Part shown: one piece after another, positions 47,909 through 61,100 of the stretch
Layout of the letters: each line of letters begins with the position of its first letter
Position numbering within the stretch: position 1 is the stretch's first letter
DNA from: Labia minor
Lineage: Eukaryota > Arthropoda > Insecta > Dermaptera > Spongiphoridae
Direction: 5' to 3'
NCBI GenBank assembly: GCA_963082975.1
Contig: OY720344.1
Span: forward strand, 30,849,172-30,913,171
DNA: 64,000 nt
The notes under the pieces: generated by a model
Told to the model about the DNA's origin: nothing
What the model saw: the letters and a program-made list of their open reading frames with translations, nothing else
Database searches by the model: none
Program-made: the position numbers and the translations under genes

Positions 47909-48522
47909 GAGTGTTTCCAATCGACTATCTCGCAAATTTGAATTGGACAATCAAGCTTTTTTATATTTAAAAATTAATTAAATTAATTTATTCTATCCGA
48001 TCATAAGATTTAAGGTTTTTAACATAATTTTCACTGATAATATTTTATTGAAATAATAAGGCAATCAAATAACATTGTTTTGATTTTTTTCAACTTAAAT
48101 AAAACCTTTACCTTCATTTTTAACTCAAAATTTAAAAAATTAATTCTTGTCCTTTCAGCGATTCAATCAAGCTGAAATTCTATTTATAAGAAGTTTTATA
48201 CAATTTTTAATCATGTGAAAAACTATCAAAGATATATCTTTATTTTTATGGTATGTTTAGAGGAAATAAAACGAAAACGTGGTAGTTAATGGTCTTCCGA
48301 ATGAGCTACATTTCTCTCAAAAGTTGATAGAAAACTACGAATTTCGAATAATGCCCGTGTACCGAATTTCATTATTCTAGCTCAAACCGTTTTGTCTAAA
48401 TCTTATCTACATACACACACACAGACATTTTTCTTAACCTTAGTGAAAATGACTCAGGGACCTTAAAATCTCGACATCGAAAATTTTCGTGATCGCAATA
48501 CTATCTCTGGTGAGATGTAAAC
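47909..48522. repeat. Dispersed repeat family B, copy 2
   Basis: Starts CTGGAGTGTTTCCAATCG, then ACTATCTCGCA. It shares GATTCAATCAAGCTGAAATT, ATCATGTGAAAAA(C/T)TATCAAA and GTTGATAGAAAACTACGAAT with 9671-10003. It continues farther, to AATGACTCAGGGACC and a GTGATCGCAATACTATCTC end, so it is the longer of the two copies. Non-coding. Confidence 0.75.
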
Positions 48523-51500
48523 ATAAATTTATATTAGTTATTACTTTATAATAATCAATTATGATAACATTTCAGTAATTATACAAGAAATGATAATATT
48601 TTTCAGTTCAAATTCTTTGTTCATCTGATTGATTATTTTACAGCAAATTAGATTTCTATTTTTAAAAAAAATATGTGGTGCCTCACACCACAAATAGATA
48701 GCGCCGCGCCAACGTGGACCAACCCAGGACGATAATTTCATAAGTGAGATATTGTATATAGTGTAGATGTTGTGAAGCACAATAAGAGGAGTTTGAACTT
48801 TACGACTTTGGATATGTTATCTAGCCCTTCTTACTATCTAACATCCTGCAATCTCATACAAAACTCCACAAATATATCCTAGAGTACATATGATTTCATT
48901 CTAAGGATAAAAATGTAATATAAATTAATTATGATAGAAATTAAATTATTAATATTAATATTAAAAAAAAAATAATACAAAGAAAATATCATTAAAAGCT
49001 GGAGGCGCAGAGTGACATCAACCTGTGTGGGTTCAAGCTCAAGTACCCAATCTAGAGGCCAAGGTAAACGTAAAAACTCCTATCTAAGTTAATCTAGGTA
49101 GTAATATATTTTTTTATTTTTATATTTTATTCAATTCATATATTACTTACTAATGTGTAATGACAGATAAATTTATTAGTTAATTCATTCATTCTATTAG
49201 TTCTTAATAAATGTAATGAATAAAAGAGGATTATGGTTATAAACATTTGTTTTTCATTATTGCTTAGAATTCAACAATATCCTTCCGCACAATAAACCAT
49301 AGTTTGCTCGACGTGCATGCGCATAAAGTTCAATTTTGAAATAAACAAAATATTGTTAAAATTATACTGTTTCTATTTTTAATTATTTTATATTTTATTA
49401 AAGCATCAAGACTATAAATATGTAATTATCATTTATTTTTTCAAATATATTATATTTTATAGGATGAATAAATTTAAAACAAATCTTGATAATAAAAGAA
49501 GACTTTTTGAAAGTCTTATTGAATTGGCTTATAAAGTTTTGTGAGCCAGCTCTCGCCTTATATTAAAAACGCCAACATTTTCACATTACAAAGCATTATT
49601 TTTACTTTTCAGACAAACCTAATATTATTTTTTTAAAAGATTTTACGAATAAGAAGATGATATATAACCCAAGAAACAACTATTAATTCCGCCAAGAATT
49701 CGGATTATTTATCACTTCAAAATTTAATTTAAGAAATATTAGATATATTTTAATAAAATACAGTTGCATATATACTTTTTCTTATATTTTATGTTATTCA
49801 TTTGTTAAACCAAACACAATTACAGATCTTTTATTTAAGAAATAACTCCACATTGTTAAACTAAGAAAAGAAACATTGAAACTAAACATCCTTAATATAA
49901 TAAATTCTAATCCATGTTTTCATCTGTTCATTGATTGAATAGTAGTATAATTTTATTCTTATTAAACTTTAAATAAAACACTTTGTTAAATTTAATTTGA
50001 ATTTAACACTTAAGTTTCCTTCTTCCTGTGTTCATCATTCTAAAATGAAAGTGAAAAAAACTCATACTTAAATAAAATTAATAAAGATTATGAAAATTTT
50101 TTAATTATTATTAATTTAAGAAAAATGATAAAAAATAGAAATATTTTCTTTTAGAATCCCTTATTAAAATAAATGTATGCATATTTACTAAAAATATTTT
50201 ATCAATGATTACCAAAATCTTTAAATCATCAATAAAAATCTTCTAATTGGCATCTACAAAAAACACTGTTATAAATAAATAACGATAAAGATTTAAAATA
50301 TTTAAACATGCTAATGTATGTTTCCTTATTTGATGGATATATGAAAACACGCTTTAATCTTTTTTTTCGCTTTGTCGCCCACACATCGTCCGCCTCCATC
50401 TGCAGGTTATTTTCTTTATTTCCATTTAGTAAACGTAATTTGTTCCCAAACATAAAACTGATGGATTAAAGCGTGGCATCATCATTTTATTAGAAGATGA
50501 TAATTTTTTGAAATTTAAATTAGCTTCCACTCAGTTACCTCGATTGAAATTGTATAAACATATTATCAAAGCTCAAATATCAAATATTATCTTCTATTGA
50601 CATATGATAATTATAATATATTGAAGCACTTATATCGAATATTTCCTTATATGGATTTGAAACTTTATCAGAATAAATTAATCATTTAAGGTATTAATTA
50701 AGAATTTACGTTTTTAATTTATAATTAAAAATAATATTAATAATCATTATTTTTTCTTTTCATAATTATCAGATAGAATTAAACTTTCCTCAATGTTTAG
50801 AGATTAGATTGATAATGAGTCTTTCAAATGATAATTGCACTATTCCTTTTTTTCTCTAAGTGCAAAAATAATTTATATTAGTGCATATAACAAGAATAAT
50901 AATCATATGAAGGATTCAAATTAATATAAATCCATATTAATTTACAAAATATACCTTTAATAAATACAAATACTTTTAATATAATCAGATCATTAACATA
51001 TCATATGTAAATTAAAATAATGAAAATGATTTTGAAAATAAATTATGCAAATAGTTATTTTGTTTTTTCAAATCATCCTACTAAGAGTATTCAAAGCGTG
51101 TCAACTTTTAGTACTATTACCAATATTATAATAAGTACCTGGTTCACCGAGCCGCCACTCGGTACTTTAAAAAAATTATTCCTTATGAACTAAGAATATT
51201 TAAGATTAAAATTATTATTTAAAATAAATAAACGAGAAAAAAATTTCAGATAATTTAAAAGAACATAAATTAAAAAAATTAGCCATAAACATACCCCTCT
51301 TAAACGTATTAATACACTGAAAGACAGAAAAGTATGGACTGTGAATATAACATAATATATATTTCGTAATTGATTTGATTTATATTTAAAATATTTTGGA
51401 TTAAAGGAAGCGCTGTCTGACGTAGTTACTGACGTCATTTAAATTTCCTATTTTAAATTAAGAAAAAACTAATAAAGATAGGCCAATACAGATCGATTTT

Positions 51501-53311
51501 TCTTTATAAAAATTATCTATGGTGTGAATTTCAAAAAATCGTACGATCGGTTAATATTTCAAAAATACAAATATATTTATAAACAAATATATATATATAC
51601 AATTTTTGATAGTATAATATGATAAGTAGTTAAGGTTTATAAATACTATACTTTAGGATTTATTTCAAAACTTCCCCCATAACTTTTGATATTTTATTTC
51701 TTTTTTAAGAGAGTTATCAATTATTTATTAATTTATATGAAAAGAAATAAATGAGTTTATCTTTATACGTGTAATAAGACGCTAATAGATAAAATATTTA
51801 TAAACTCCAGAAATAGATGTTTTTAATATAAAATTTACCCTTAAACGCACTTATTATTCAATGAAAACATAATTAATTTTTCCTGGCAGTTGATTGTAAT
51901 TAGAGGGTAGAGAAAGAATAACAGAGATATAACAAAGTTTTTTTTTCTATAAAAGTGGTTTATTGCTTGTGCTCTTTAATTAATGATTGTTCTCAGCTAT
52001 CGTATGACCTTAGGCATTTTTTCCCGTGCATTTCATAGTGGCAATGTATGAATTTAAATTCACCTTAAGTATAGTAACGGCTTCTTTGAGATTAAACTAT
52101 AACATACATTCAAGAGGAAATTCATCTAATTTTTCTTTATAAATTATGCATGAATTCCATCATAAAAATCATCCAATCTTTTTAATTTCCAATCCAACTG
52201 AAATTGAACATATACTAAACAAATAAAATTTGGTGAATGAAGAGATAAAGAAATTTCGTCATTTGCTTCAAACTCCCATGGAATATTAGTGTGAGTTCAT
52301 TGTGAGAAAGTACATTATTTTAGAAAAAAAAAAAAAATTCCTTCCGACATTTTGTGATTGAGAAATCTTTTATTTCTAAACGTAATATAAGCGAAATGGA
52401 TTCTATTTACTTAGATACTTATTAGTATAAATATTATTTAATTAATAAATTGCATAGAACAATTTTAGTTTTAATAATATTAATTAAGTTCATTTTCAAT
52501 TTTTTAAGATTTTAATCTTTTATTTAATTGAGATTAACAAATCGTTAGAAAATAAATAACTATATACTACCACTGATTTTTTATAGGCATCAATCGTTCT
52601 CAATTGATTATTATTTTTAAAACATATTTTTTTTATAACTAAAGATAAAAACTTTCGAATTTAACATTTATTTTTCCTTTTTTCGTATAATAGAAATCTT
52701 AATATTGATAATATACGTGTGTATAATAAAATTAATATATTTAATAAGATTCTGGCCTTATACATCATATAAATTATTTTTTTATTTTTTATAAACCAGA
52801 TTTCGAATTCTTATTCAAGAAATATATTTAAAAATCTTTAAATATAAATTTTAAATTTATTTTTTGTTTTATAAAAATTTATTTTTCATTAAAAGTTCAT
52901 ATTTCTTATCCATCGCCCCTCAACGACGATAAAAAAATAATTTTTAAATTTTAAAAAGGAAATGAAACATCAACTAACAGTTAATCAAATTATTTAAAAG
53001 TTAAGTTGATTCGATTAGTTGATTTGAATAGTAATATCAAAATGAAATAAATCACTATCATGATTATTATTATAATTGCTGTATCTCAAAAATTAACGGA
53101 ATCCTGGTGAATGAGAGTCACGATGTTGACTGTTTTAACCTGGAGGTGAGAGTTGTGGTGACACTTAGACGTGATTGTTTTTTATAAACGAAAATTATTT
53201 TTATGTGTCGATAAATGCATTTAGATGAAAATTGAATAATATGTGCTGATATATTATAAATTTTTTTTAGGTTTTATATTAATTGTATTTAATTTACGAG
53301 TATAATAAATG
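48523..53311. other. AT-rich non-coding with unassigned GC-richer patches
   Basis: At 48675-48730 TGGTGCCTCACACCACA and AGCGCCGCGCCAACG recall the arm ends at 34.1/34.9 kb and could be another LTR- or TIR-like end. At 48995-49065 there is a GC-richer stretch with GGGTTCAAGCTC. At 51425-51445 two TGACGT cores occur (TGACGTAGTTACTGACGTCA). At 50229-50453 a minus frame (GNKENNLQMEADDVWATKRK) looks protein-like but is unsupported. No gene established. Confidence 0.35.
51135..51168. repeat. Single GC-rich hairpin of the 7.4/41.5-kb family
   Basis: AGTACCTGGTTCACCGAGCC followed by GCCACTCGGTACTT. It keeps the outer AGTACC...GGTACTT frame and the CCGAG/CTCGG pairing of the 7438 element while the middle differs. 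Surrounded by A/T-rich DNA without further similarity. Confidence 0.55.
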
Positions 53312-53755
53312 TATGAGAGCAGGTCAATAAGTCCGTGACTTTTTGAAAGTTTTTGGATAAAAAATTATATAATTTTCAACGTAGTCTGCTTTAAGCTCTA
53401 TACACCAACGTTCCTCTATTTTTTTATTCCTTCCAAAAAATAAGATTTGCCGTGACATGATTTCATCGTTGGAGTCAAATCTTTTGCGGTTAAACCATTT
53501 CTTCAGGTTTAGAAACAAGAAATAGTCACTCCGGGCTAAATCTGGAAAATAGGGCGAATGGGGGAGCAATTCGTATCCCAATTTTCACATGGAAATTCAC
53601 TCGTTTCCATTTTATTTTCAAATCACTAAGGAGTCTGTTATTAATGATTGTCTAACAAAAACTAAAAGACCCAGCTAGTTCAAATTTCGACAGGAGTCAG
53701 CTGATATTTGCCTGCTGACAGGAGCACTGTTGCCATTTCATTTAACTTATTTACC
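53312..53755 (-). mobile_element. Truncated mariner, transposase C-terminus
   Basis: The low-coordinate end carries ATGAGAGCAGGTCAATAAGT, the mariner terminal repeat shared with 57541. The minus frame 53581-53324 reads LLPHSPYFPDLARSDYFLF, NLKKWFNRKRFDSNDEI, then RWCIELKADYVENY and a stop. That is the last ~80 residues of an irritans-type mariner transposase, with the third catalytic Asp (SDYFLF) kept. Everything upstream, including the other two Asp, is deleted, and the far end has lost a clear terminal repeat (it matches the copy at 58.1 kb up to TGTTGCCATTTCATTTAA). Confidence 0.85.
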
Positions 53756-56089
53756 TGTTCTGGTATTTATAAACATTTTTATATTTTACTTTGTTATTTA
53801 AGAAAGATTCTCCCTGTAATTTTAGAGCTTGTTAGTATGAACTTCATTGATTAATAATAATAATAATAATAATAATATTGTTATTATCATGTTAATGAGA
53901 ACGATTACTATAAAATGACTATTTTTTTTACTTTTGTTCAACATAGATGTAAACTCAATTCTATGACATAGTAATTTTGCAAATGGCATGGACATAGAGG
54001 TAACTCATTCCCGGTTTGTTTTTACTTCGTCCATTATGACTTGGCCATTTTTATTATTAAATAAATAAATAAATGAGTAAGCAAATAAAATCTTTCATTT
54101 TTTTCTGTCTCTTTAAATATAATTTAATCTTTAGGTATTATTCTTTTTTTTAATATAAAATTTATAAAAATGGATGTGTATATATATGTAAAATATTATA
54201 TAATTATTTATTTAATGCAATCTTGCTATCTTTTTATTAAGATTAAAATTAATAAAAAAAAAAATAATTCCATTCGGAATCGATTATAATGGAATGTTCC
54301 GTATCTTAGATAGAAATATCTTTACCTTATCAAATATCATTTGTAGATGCATATATCGTGTTATGTTGAGTGGTTTTTGGCAGACAAAAACGATGTCACT
54401 TGTATGTATATAAATCTCACTTAATATCCGTAATATTTTAGGGAATAGGTTGATAACCGTTTAGAAGTTTAATTTTGATTAATATTTCTTTAATATTTAT
54501 TATTTTATTTGTTTTTAAATTCGAGTACATTGTTTGTTAAGAGTTATTATTTAATTTTCATAAATGAGTAGAAATATTTGGAAGATACTTTGAATTTCAA
54601 GGATGCTAAGTTTAGAAGAGATTTTTAGTTTAAGAGAGATTTTTGGTAATCAAATAATATTCTTAGCGCAAAATTTATTTAAAGAGTAAATCTCCTCTTT
54701 AAATCTGCATTAATTATTAAAATAATTAAATATGTTAAGAGGGTTGAAATATAAATTATATTTATGCAAAAATGAAGTTGGAAATTTATCTAACTATTAT
54801 TAATAATTTTAATATAAAATTATGTTCTCGATAAGGATAACTGAATAAGTGATATATTATCCCTCCTTTACTAAGTTTTATTTGGGTACCAAATTCGAAA
54901 TTATTTTCTGAAACAATATATCTTTTAAGTCTTTTGATATTATGGATTTATAGATAGAAATAATTTTTGAAAATTATAGAAGATTACATTTAGTTAAACC
55001 AGAAATTTGTCAACTAGAACAGTAAAATGTATTAAAAGATTAAATAGAATAGAATAATAAACCGTTTTATTAAAATATTAATAATATAACATGATAGATA
55101 GATATAAATATATATGAGTGAAATATTGGTTAGAAATTTAAATTTAAAAAAAATCATTTAGGATAATCTGATTTTAATTTCTTTAACAATAGCAACAACT
55201 GGGAAATATTAAAATGATATAGAATAATGAATGTTATAATTAGATTTTATTAAGAAAGAAATAATTTAAAATAAAATGTAAAATTTCAAAAACAAAAAAA
55301 AAACGAAACCGCAAATCCTTCGTTTAAATCTTATCAATAACAATTTCCTTCAAAATTAATAGTTTAATAGTTAATATTTTTTGTTTTTGTTTTTGTTTTG
55401 AGAATGATATTAAAAGTATTTTATATTTGTTTGAAAATAAATTTAGTTATTTATTTCTTTTAATTCAAATCACATTTAATATTTAAGCCTATATAAAATT
55501 CAAATTTGAAAATTAAAGAAAATATTTATTAAAAATTTATTTTTTTTTTAAATTGAACACCTGGAAATGGTTGTTTTGTGATTTTTTTTTTTAAATTTTG
55601 ACTTTAAAAAAATTAAATATTAATTAAAATAAATTAATTTTGATATTCTATTCATTATTCTTTATTGTACAACTTAGTTTAGTTAATTTATTTGAAAAAT
55701 TCAAAAATATTACATTCAGAATCGATTAAAAATTTCTATAAAAATGATATATGCTATTTTTTGAATTATGACTATCATAATTAATTTCACTGATTGTAGA
55801 TATATCTTTCTTTTATTGGCCTTGGCTTCATTTTATTTGCAAATTTAGTCACCGGAAATACATATAATTAAGCGAAAGTGAATAGAGTTAAAATTATTGA
55901 AAATGTCGAAGAAAGCCTAAAAAGTGTTACTGATAAAAATGAATTACTTTCAATTTAAAATATAAATATAGAATTAGATTGGTTTTTATAATTTTAAATT
56001 TTTTTCCGCTTTGGGTAGATAAAATTTGAATACTAATAATTCATACAATGTTCAATCAGGTTTCGCTTTCTATATACCTACTATTACAA
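53756..56089. other. AT-rich non-coding
   Basis: (AAT)n at about 53852-53875. No gene or mobile-element ends recognised. Confidence 0.5.
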
Positions 56090-56105
56090 ATTAGTAGTAG
56101 GTAAA

Positions 56106-56377
56106 TTATTGTTTACTCCATGCAGCTGTGTTGTCTCGCATGTTCAATGGCACCGAATTTACGCTTACATCATTTGAGATTGACTTTCCTTCGGAAGTTA
56201 GCTTGGCTGGTCCCAGACAAGCGCCAGTAAATCCGGACTTCCAATATAGAACATAGGTAAAACGTGTTTGCGTACTTCCGTGACAGGGATTAACTCCTTC
56301 TTCCATTACATAAGTGAAAGAAGCTACTATCTTGGTGTGTTTTAATAGCCTACTTTTTGACAGCCACTCTCACTCAT
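56106..56377 (-). pseudogene. GC-richer open frame, unidentified (possible exon or TE scrap)
   Basis: The minus strand is open from just after a TGA near 56378 to TAA at 56106: EWLSKSRLLKHTKIVASFTY, then VMEEGVNPCHGSTQTRFTYV, LYWKSGFTGACLGPAKLTSE and further to AAWSKQ. About 88 codons, well above the background GC. The first ATG is at 56306. No acceptor or donor is persuasive, and I do not recognise the family. A fragment of a mobile-element protein and a terminal exon of a host gene are both possible. Confidence 0.35.
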
Positions 56378-57020
56378 TGAGAAGGAACTTGGGGGAATTT
56401 CGGAATCAACTTTGACCTTAGTATAACAATTTACGTGCAACACGCAAGATAAAAAAATAAATATATAATAAATAATCTAGGTTGAATGAAATAAAATGTT
56501 ATCTAAAGTAGAATTTTTTTTTATTGGATGTTGAATAAAATTAAAACAAAATAAAATTGGTTTAATATTTTATTGGGTGATGGGGAAATAAACTAATATA
56601 TTAGAATATTTCATAATTTTTTTTTTATTTGTAATTAAAAAAAAAATTAATAAAATAATCAATTAACTTCTGCTAAAAAGAGATTATATTTATGAGAATT
56701 GGGGTTTACTTTTTTGTTTGTTTTTGTTTTATGCAAACCTATATAATTGTTACGTATAAAAGTTTTGTAATTTCAATATTTAAAATAAATAACATTATCT
56801 AAGTAAATAAAGAAAATGAATGTGTTTATTTTTGAAAATTGAATTATTCGAAAGTGATAAATTATCATGTTTGTTAAAAATAAAATATTTATCTAGTAGA
56901 TTTATAAAATATTCAATAAAAAAAAAGTTAGAAGAAAGTATTGATGGATTAAATTAAATTTGTAATATAATATCTTCTAACTTTAATATTCAATGAATTT
57001 TATATAATATCATATCTGAT

Positions 57021-57412
57021 TTTAAATTACATTCAAAATAAGAGACTTTTAAAGAGGGAAACTTCTACCCCAGTCTAATATTTTTTTATTCAAATTAAGA
57101 AATATATTTTTTTATTATTAATATATAAAATAATGTTTTATAAACTAAAAAATTATCTTTTTTTTATTTATTTATTTGCATTAATGATTTAACACTTATG
57201 TTATGTAATTTATTCAGACTAATGTAGTGGTTATATAACTTTATAAACTGGTGGTAGAACTTTTAGTAACGAAATCATATTAGTGGTGCCTGAATTTTTT
57301 GAGGGAAGTTTCTTTGATATCAACTTCCAAAAGCTTAAAGAGCGCTGGATAAATAATAATCGAGTGGGGTAGAAGTTTTCTTTTTTTGCTTATACTATTT
57401 TGAATGTAATTA
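57021..57412. repeat. ~390-bp unit with ~60-bp imperfect inverted ends
   Basis: The left arm has AATTACATTCAAAATA...GGGAAACTTCTACCCCAGTC. The right arm is the complement of AATTACATTCAAAATAG... and GAAAACTTCTACCCCACTCG. The interior includes TGGTGCCTGAATTTTTTGAG and AAGAGCGCTGG. Looks like a MITE or foldback element of unknown superfamily. No clean target duplication seen. Confidence 0.65.
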
Positions 57413-57540
57413 AAAAATATATTGAAAAATATATTTCATATATATCAAAAACTATGAATATTAAAGTAAGGCGATATTATTTTACAAATTTAATTTAATG
57501 AACAAAAATGTTTTAATATGATATATTCACATATTAGATA

Positions 57541-58195
57541 CGAGAACAGGTCAATAAGTCCGTGATATTTTGAATGAAACACAAGTTTTTGGATAAAAAA
57601 TTATTTTATTTTTCAACTTAGTCTCCTTTGAGCTCTATATACTTCATCCAACGTTACTCCAATTTTTTTATTCCTTTCAAAAAATAAGAGTTGTCGAGGG
57701 CATCAAAATACGTACAGTGGTGCCTCACACAACAAACTTAATTCGTTCCAGGAGCAAGTTCGTTATGCGAAAAGTTCGTTAAGTGAAACCCAAGGGGATG
57801 CAATACAACGGCAGCGGTCGTGGAAGTTCGGGCGAGTTCGTTGTGTGAAACGAAGTTCGTTGTATGAATCATGAAATTTAGTTCATTATGGTTCGTTGTG
57901 TGCAGCGTTCGCTGTGCGAGGCGTTCGTTATGCGAGGCATCACTGTATTTGTTTGTGAGATGATTTCATCGTTTTAGTCAAATCTCTTTCCGCCGAGTCG
58001 TTTCTTCAGGTTTGAAACAAGAAATAGTCACTCGGGGCTAAATTCGGAGAATAGGGTGGATGAGGGGCAATTCACTTTTTTCCATTTTCTTCTCAAATCA
58101 CAAGGTAGTCTGCTATTAATGCATGTTAGCAGTGTTGCCATTTCATTTAAAAAACAGGAAATTCAAAAAGTCATGGACTTATTGACCTACCCTCG
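57541..58195 (-). mobile_element. Non-autonomous mariner copy with both TIRs
   Basis: Left end CGAGAACAGGTCAATAAGTC, right end the complement of CGAGGGTAGGTCAATAAGTC, flanked by TA on both sides. The interior matches the 53.3-kb copy (AAATAGTCACTC-GGGCTAAAT). It is broken by frameshifts, a deletion of the transposase N-terminus and the nested element at 57715-57945. Same family as 53312-53755 and better preserved at its ends. Confidence 0.9.
57715..57945. mobile_element. pogo/Tigger-like element nested in the mariner (231 bp)
   Basis: Inverted ends CAGTGGTGCCTCACACAAC and the complement of CAGTGATGCCTCGCATAAC, with TA on each side (57713-57714, 57946-57947). The interior is full of GTTCGTTATGCGA/GTTCGTTGTGTGAA variants. 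CAGTGG-type ends with TA duplication fit pogo/Tigger MITEs. It lies wholly inside the older mariner. Confidence 0.85.
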
Positions 58196-58197
58196 TA

Positions 58198-61100
58198 TAA
58201 TTAAAGTCGATACTTTATAAATTTGTGTAGCAATATAAACTACAAAATAAAATATATGATAAAATGAAATTTCACCACACACAGTGGATTTCTTAAAAAA
58301 TAATTCTTAATGGACACAAAAAAAAATAAAATAAGAAACGTAAAGGATTAACCACTGAACTGGAAAGGAAACAAAAATTATTGTAAATAATTTAGATTTT
58401 CCTAAAAGTTCCACTCTTAATATATGTTTTTATTTTCTCTCTAGAAATTATAATAATAAAAAACAAAAACAGAAAAAAACAAAGCAATCTGATTTAGAGA
58501 AATGTCTTTTTGTCAAGTGTAAAGCATGACTTAGTTAAAAATAAAATATAAAAAGTGAGTGTTTTGAACATAGAAATCTTCGCCATTATTCACGGGAAAA
58601 GTGTAAAAGCTTTTTAAAATTAGAAAATGTCATGCCTAGCTTAATGTATAGTAATATATAAAGAATCAGATCGAATATAATATATAAAATAGAAAATTGA
58701 AAATATTTGAACTTGCAAGGGTGATTAACACGAATGGTCGCCTAATCGAGGGTGAAATTGAACCAGAATGAAACTATTTTAATTTTCAAAGGAAATTGAA
58801 AGACATTTTAGAAAGGTTTGCAATTTATTCTAGTAAAAGAATTCAAATAATTTTAAGCATAATATTTTACTTTTTTTCTTAAGCAAATCAATTTGAAAAT
58901 TGAACTCTTTTTTTAATAATTATTTTTCTTGGAAGACTTACTTAATTAAAATGATTTAAAAGGTAACATAAGTCATTTAGAATGAAAAATAATTTGTCCT
59001 TCTTTAGGTAAATGTTATTTTAGCCAATAGATATTTTTCCATCAGTTTCAGTTATTTTTAAATAATTATTTATTTTTAATTATCTGTTAAAGATTTTATT
59101 TAAATTTATTTTTATAAAAATTAAATAAATGATAATCGATGAGTTAGTTAAGTTGTTCAGTACGAACTAATATATTATTTTTTCAATTTATTTATTAAGA
59201 TTTTCCTATATAACTTTTTTTTAACATTATCTTCAATATGGAATGATAATAAAAAAATTAACTAATTAAATTTATCCTAACAATATTTTCAAACAAACAG
59301 AGTAAATAATCTAATCTTGCCTTATATGTCTTATTAATGATTAATTATGATTATTTTGATATTGTTATTGTAAGTATTTATGCGTTTTATTTTAATTAAA
59401 GTAATTATTTTTAAACAATAGTCTTATTATGAAAATATCATAAAAGATGTCGATTACTATTTTTTATGCAAATGAATTAAAAATCTCTGGTATTAAACTC
59501 CTTGGTGAACAATATGCTTCCCCTCTCTTCTATTTGTAATGATTACAAAAAAACCTTATTTGGTTAATCTTGATTATATATAAAATTCGAGTAACTGAAA
59601 GTATTTTTCAATTGAATTCTATCTTGACTTCTACAAGGTCATTTGTTAATGAACACCCTTGTGATGGGAATAAATAATAAATTTACGAAGGGAAATCATA
59701 CTAGAAAAATATTCTTTCATCGGAATGGTTTCTCTTTTTAGAATAATTTATAAATAAATCAAGAACCAGAAAAGAATGTAATTTATATATATATTTTAAA
59801 ATATAATATATTCTACTCTATTGTGAAAAAAATAACATGGAAATTAAGAGATTACGAAAATATTGCGAGGTAAATATTATTATAAATAAAAAATTGAATA
59901 TAATTATTCAATTAAAAAGAATTGTTGTTTACTTTAATTGTAAAGATAGTAATTTTGAGTAAATTTTGGAAGAAATTCAATTCCAAAATTTCAATTATTT
60001 TAATGTTGTGTAATATTTTATTTTCATTACATAAAAAAAGATGAGATACTATACTAATACTATACTAATATTATTTTTATTTTATATTAATAAAATTTAA
60101 TAATAATATTTAATTTAATAATATTTAAGAAATTAAAATATCTTACATTTTACACAATGTAAGGAGTTAAAAATAATTTAATACTATAATGACCCATTCT
60201 TTTAATTTTCTCATATTATGTTCCAAAAATTTTTGTTATTTATTTATTGATTTATTTTAATTTATATAGATAAATATATATATATATATATATATATATT
60301 TGTATTATTATACTTAATAATTTTATTTTAGTTTTAAAAAGATGAATTGACAAATATTTTTATATTAAAATATTTCTCAAATGTGTTCGATAAGAGAAGA
60401 GTTATAACTCCACCCTCTTCATTTACTTGTTGCTATGATTTTATTATAAATGTTTGGGTTATAAATTATCGGTTGTCTTTTAATGGAATTTAGTTTCATT
60501 CGTAGTCATAGGAACACAATTTGAACGTTCCAAACCAAATATTGGATTTGAAATTGAAGTGTTCTATTTTCATGTTATAATGTGTGTTATCAAATACGAA
60601 TTAAATAAATAGGAAACTGACTGAAGATGAAAGAGTAAACACATTTTTGAAAATGGAGTGGGGTTATTAAATTAACGTTACCAGAAATGATTGATTTGAT
60701 TTTTCACGTTTTATTTTATTTAATTAAAAATGAAAGCAATGTATAATTTTCTAAATAATGAGGGTTTTTTTTAGATTAAAATAAAACCCCAAAGTGTAAT
60801 TACTGAGTTGGTCAAAATATTCTATATATGATATTTATTTAATGTTGAAATTTTTATTTTAATATTAAATTTATTATTTAACTATAAGATCTAAATATTT
60901 ATTAAATATATAGTTTATTCAATATTTAATATCACCTCATCAAATCTCACTGCCTGCCCCAAGAAGACAAAACTTTTAAAAAAATAATTTCCACTATACA
61001 CTATACCTTTGATCATAAGCATTTCTTCATTTAATAAAATCACACAATTTTGAGATTGCCTTATAAATTTTTATTTTAAAATATTTCCCAAATGTGTACG

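Noticed and set aside
48995-49065. tRNA- or SINE-like B-box (GGGTTCAAGCTC) with an upstream GGCGCAGAGTGAC
   Set aside because: No cloverleaf could be built and no A-box with correct spacing; may be a decayed SINE but not supportable.
51425-51445. CRE-like TGACGTAGTTACTGACGTCA
   Set aside because: Attractive double site but no gene or promoter nearby; cannot be distinguished from chance.
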